A DNA stretch of 64,000 nucleotides from Ruminococcus sp. Phil11. GTDB lineage: Bacteria; Bacillota; Clostridia; Oscillospirales; Ruminococcaceae. Positions 61,204 through 64,000 of this stretch are shown one piece after another. The stretch's first letter is position 1. Each line of letters opens with the position of its first letter. Under the pieces are notes generated by a model. The model saw only the letters and a list, made by a program, of their open reading frames with translations. It did no database searches and had not been told where the DNA came from. The translations under genes and the position numbers were made by a program. The DNA lies in the NCBI GenBank assembly GCA_001940925.1, contig MSGZ01000011.1:1-64000 (forward strand), given 5' to 3'.

Positions 61204-61938
61204 GCGGACAAACTCGCTGCTGACATAGCCGGTGATGCCGCTGTATTCCGTCACATACCAGCCGTCCGTCTCCCCGAACAGGATCAGCTGTGTGTTGTCC
61301 GGGATCTGTGTCAGAATGCTGCCGTTCAGTGCCGGATAGCTGCGGAGATTCAGCCGTGAACCGTTTGTATCGACTGTGCCGTAAAACGGTTCACCGGCCG
61401 GGATAAACGGAATGCCGAAATAGTCAGTCAGCGAAAGCACAAGATTCTGTGCGATCCGGTCGAGATTGCTGCGGAGCCACTGTTCATCCGCTTCGTTGTC
61501 GTGATAGCCGATCTCCGCAAGCACGGCGACTGCCTTCGTCTGCAGCACCTCTCCGAGACTGGCCGTCGGCCTTGCAAGCACCTGATTCGGGAGCGGATAG
61601 ATCCGCTGCAGATTGTTCGCGATGATCGTCGCAAGCATTTCGCTGTCCGCGCTGTTCGGCGCATAGTAAATGTCGATCCCGCGCAGGATCCCCGCAAACT
61701 GCTCCGGTGCCGCATTCGTATGCAGCGCAAGATGTACGTCAAACCGGCCTGCGTTGGAATCTGCGATCGCACCGGCGACATTGCGCTCCGGATCGTTCCG
61801 GACAAAGCGGATACCGCTTGCCCGCAGATACGGCTCCATTGCATTTGCAAGCCTGTTCATGACAAGCTCCTCGTTGTTTCCCTCTGATACGTAAGGGTTC
61901 CACTCCTGTGTGGACGGACTTAAAAAGATGATCGGCAT
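61198..61938 (-). CDS. Amidase_3-like protein with SH3b domain
   Basis: The 246-aa protein matches N-acetylmuramoyl-L-alanine amidases: FLSPSTQEWNPYV, NNEELVMNRLANAME, FDVHLALHTNA with the second zinc His, and VAVLAEIGYHDN with the catalytic Glu. The first zinc His is not visible (Ser-Pro-Ser instead of PGHGG), so activity is uncertain. The C-terminus (about 180-246) is a bacterial SH3 fold (RLNLRSYPALNG; DGWYVTEY). It has no signal peptide. Its stop overlaps the PBP stop by 6 bp, tail to tail. Confidence 0.8.
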   Translation of the reverse strand: MPIIFLSPSTQEWNPYVSEGNNEELVMNRLANAMEPYLRASGIRFVRNDPERNVAGAIADSNAGRFDVHLALHTNAAPEQFAGILRGIDIYYAPNSADSEMLATIIANNLQRIYPLPNQVLARPTASLGEVLQTKAVAVLAEIGYHDNEADEQWLRSNLDRIAQNLVLSLTDYFGIPFIPAGEPFYGTVDTNGSRLNLRSYPALNGSILTQIPDNTQLILFGETDGWYVTEYSGITGYVSSEFVRL

Positions 61939-62018
61939 ATCAGCGCACCTCTTTCTGAAATATTGCTATATATTATGCGGGAAATCAAAAATTTGTGCAC
62001 AAAATTACAGCAAAACGC

Positions 62019-62047
62019 TTGCTATTTTTCATTTGTTCGTGTATAAT
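62019..62047 (+). promoter_or_regulatory. Promoter of the two-component operon
   Basis: TTGCTA (62019-62024), 17 bp, TATAAT (62042-62047), 27 bp before the response regulator start. Confidence 0.65.
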
Positions 62048-62073
62048 AGTAGTATAAAGAGATACTATGGAAG

Positions 62074-62763
62074 GTGGTCAAAATGCGTATTCTGTTGGTC
62101 GAAGATGAAGTTGCATTATCCGATGCGCTCGTGCAGATTTTCCATAAAAACAAATATATCGTGGATGCCTGCTATGACGGCGAATCCGGACTGGACAATG
62201 CGCTCTCCGGCATCTATGATATCATCGTGCTGGATGTGATGCTGCCGCGCATGAACGGTCTGGATGTGCTGCGCGAGATCCGGAAGAACAAGCTGACGAC
62301 GCCAGTTCTGCTGCTGACCGCGAAGGACACTGTGCAGGATAAGGTCGCAGGTCTGGATGTCGGTGCGGACGACTACATGACAAAGCCGTTTTCTTCCGAC
62401 GAGCTGCTTGCACGCATCCGTTCGATCTACCGGAGAAATGCGAATGTCATTTTCGAGAACGTCCTGACATGGAGCGATCTGACGCTCAATCTGTCTACAT
62501 ACGAGCTGTTCTGCGGCAAAAATTCGTTCAAGCTCGGTCTGAAGGAATTTTCCATGATGGAGCTGTTCCTGAAAAACGGCAGCCGGATCCTTTCCAAGGA
62601 AACGCTGATCGTCAAGATCTGGGGCTATGAATCCGACGCAGAAAACAACAATGTCGAGGTATATGTCAGCTTCCTGCGCAAGAAGCTCGCGCACATGAAA
62701 TCCAAGGTCGCAATCAAGACCGTGCGCGGCGTGGGCTACTGCCTCGAGGAAAAAGATGCTTAA
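62074..62763 (+). CDS. OmpR/PhoB-family response regulator
   Basis: The 229-aa protein has a receiver (about 1-115) with VEDEVAL (acidic pair), LDVMLPRMNG (phospho-acceptor Asp near residue 52), LLTAKD and the Lys in YMTKPF. A winged-helix DNA-binding domain follows (about 130-226; LGLKEFSMMELFLKNGSRILSKETL in parts; NNVEVYVSFLRKKL). It should act on envelope or polysaccharide genes under the kinase encoded 36 bp downstream. Confidence 0.93.
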   Translation: MVKMRILLVEDEVALSDALVQIFHKNKYIVDACYDGESGLDNALSGIYDIIVLDVMLPRMNGLDVLREIRKNKLTTPVLLLTAKDTVQDKVAGLDVGADDYMTKPFSSDELLARIRSIYRRNANVIFENVLTWSDLTLNLSTYELFCGKNSFKLGLKEFSMMELFLKNGSRILSKETLIVKIWGYESDAENNNVEVYVSFLRKKLAHMKSKVAIKTVRGVGYCLEEKDA

Positions 62764-62799
62764 AACAAACAGACCGATCCGGAAAGGAGGGCGATATCT

Positions 62800-64000
62800 A
62801 TGATTAAAAAGCTGAAGCTGCGCTATTTGATTACGAATATGTCGCTGCTCTGCGGAACACTGCTGATTTTCCTCGGCGTGCTGTTCGGTTTTATGTACCA
62901 TGCCGAGATCAATGCATCCTACCGTGTCATTGAAGGAATGCTGGAGCAGGCTCAGATGCCGAAGCCGCAGATGGATGAGCCGTCTCCGGCCGTTCAGCGG
63001 TATCAGGAGGGCGGGTTTATCCTGCTGGACAATGAGATTCAGGATCAGCCCGCTGAAACGACGCCCGGATTTGACCCGAACCAGATCAACCCGTGGGAAA
63101 ACCAGTGGGGAACTGAGTGGAACTCATCTCCGTGGGGCTATAATCCGTGGATCTACACGCCGTGGATCTATAACCCGTGGGCATATCAGTGGTACACCGA
63201 CCCGAACAATCCCTACAACAACGGTGATCAGGGAAGCGGCTGGGGACAGGATCCGAACAGCGGCAGCTACGGCTGGGGCTATTACCAGCAGCCGCAGTAT
63301 CCGGATCAGCAGCCGGCACCGCCCGATCAAAACAATCAGAATCCGTCAGGCGGCCAGACACCCGAGGAGCCGAGCGATCCGCAGCCCCATGCCCAGCAGG
63401 GCAGACAGGAACAGCAGCCGGAGCTCCCGGATGAACGTCCGGCGGTTCAGCAGGAGCCGCAGGAACAGGCACCTGCACATTCGACACCTTCCTATGGAAA
63501 GGGAGGACCGTACATTCCGTGGTCTGCCGGCGGCTACGGCGGACATTCGATTGACCATTTCACGACGGCACCCGCAGACAAGAAGGTTCAGACACATACC
63601 GAAGCTGCCAAGCCGGAGAAAGCAGAGGAATCTCCTGCAGTAAATCCGGCGGATACACCGGCACCTGCGCAGAACCCCGCCAATGAGAATCCGCATCAGG
63701 ATCATGACGACATGCCGTATGCAGCGATAGAAGAAACACCCGATAATCCGGCGCAGCGGCTTGACCAGTTTCCCGCCGGCAGCTATGAGCCGCACTCCGT
63801 CGTGCCGATTCAGGAAGGCCAGTATGTGCCGAATGCCATGATCGCGCAGACGGACGGAAACGGCAATGTTTCAGCATATGCCGGTCTCAGCAACTCTGCT
63901 GACGAGGCGGAAGATAATTTCAATATCGTCAGCAATGCATGGGATAAGATCCGCAAAACAGGTTCACAGCAGGGTGTCGTGAGCAGCGGTGATTATGAAT
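62800..64000 (+). CDS. Sensor histidine kinase, N-terminal part; W/P/Q-rich sensor region
   Basis: The frame is open from ATG at 62800 (GGAAAGGAGGG upstream) through the window end, giving 400 residues with no kinase domain yet. One membrane segment (about 13-35) follows a basic start, as in kinases paired with OmpR regulators. The next 350 residues are outside and of low complexity. Residues about 98-130 contain repeated NPW, TPW and SPW units with aromatic residues; Pro/Gln/Glu-rich sequence follows to about 320. The identification as a kinase rests on position after the response regulator. Confidence 0.7.
   Translation, partial: MIKKLKLRYLITNMSLLCGTLLIFLGVLFGFMYHAEINASYRVIEGMLEQAQMPKPQMDEPSPAVQRYQEGGFILLDNEIQDQPAETTPGFDPNQINPWENQWGTEWNSSPWGYNPWIYTPWIYNPWAYQWYTDPNNPYNNGDQGSGWGQDPNSGSYGWGYYQQPQYPDQQPAPPDQNNQNPSGGQTPEEPSDPQPHAQQGRQEQQPELPDERPAVQQEPQEQAPAHSTPSYGKGGPYIPWSAGGYGGHSIDHFTTAPADKKVQTHTEAAKPEKAEESPAVNPADTPAPAQNPANENPHQDHDDMPYAAIEETPDNPAQRLDQFPAGSYEPHSVVPIQEGQYVPNAMIAQTDGNGNVSAYAGLSNSADEAEDNFNIVSNAWDKIRKTGSQQGVVSSGDYE

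Noticed and set aside
62900-63643. An Arg-rich 247-codon plus-strand frame
   Set aside because: Shadow frame inside the sensor gene, which is open from 62800 to the window end with a strong ribosome site.

Overview
The window comes from a Gram-positive, low-to-mid GC anaerobe of the Ruminococcus type. The evidence is the set of type I dockerin domains on secreted proteins (cellulosome components), Rnf subunits, meso-diaminopimelate dehydrogenase, strong AGGAGG-type ribosome sites and consensus sigma-A promoters. Base composition and the mix of cellulosomal genes recall Ruminococcus champanellensis or a close relative; this is inference, not an identification.

Layout. 1-4.9 kb: the end of a tRNA-fMet, an orphan serine recombinase, rlmB and a large membrane protein that reads as a P1B-type ATPase with its catalytic motifs lost. 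4.9-18.4 kb: an M3-like lipoprotein peptidase, a multi-PAS hybrid sensor with no phospho-acceptors, a minus-strand group (two lipoproteins, radical SAM, HAD phosphatase), a ribbon-helix-helix-like regulator with tandem palindromic operators, an isolated rnfC-rnfD pair, an XRE regulator and a histidine phosphatase.

18.5-26.4 kb: an integrative element inserted in the 3' end of tRNA-Ala(GGC). Its ends are a 46-bp near-identical direct repeat of the tRNA 3' half, plus paired TAGTGTCCAA arm-type repeats. It carries a tyrosine integrase, an XRE regulator, two small broken genes and, as cargo, a seven-gene zinc-uptake operon (znuA/C/B-like ABC transporter, a small Cys/His membrane protein and three related small lipoproteins). 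The integrase and two small genes are frameshifted, so the element looks decayed.

26.7-50.4 kb is mostly cellulosome and cell-surface biology: GH9-CBM3-dockerin cellulase, an OYE-like protein, RqcH, an MBOAT/DHHW O-acetylation pair, a transglutaminase-like protein with many cell-wall-binding repeats, a dockerin fused to a solute-binding protein, an ECF sigma / membrane protein / small dockerin protein operon, a multimodular GH43-like dockerin protein, a GH16-CBM4/9 lipoprotein, a MerR-TipAS regulator and a dockerin-expansin. 50.4-64 kb is housekeeping: MATE, TfoX-like, ssrA, an S66 peptidase, smpB, PflX-like radical SAM, malic enzyme, YdcF, ddh, HU, a DUF6465-like protein, a class B PBP, an amidase, and a two-component system whose kinase has a very long tryptophan/proline/glutamine-rich sensor region and runs off the window.

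Together the genes describe a fibre-degrading gut or rumen bacterium whose surface enzymes attack cellulose, beta-glucan and galactan-like side chains, with zinc uptake acquired on a mobile element. No functional assignment was tested by search; all calls rest on motifs and family knowledge.
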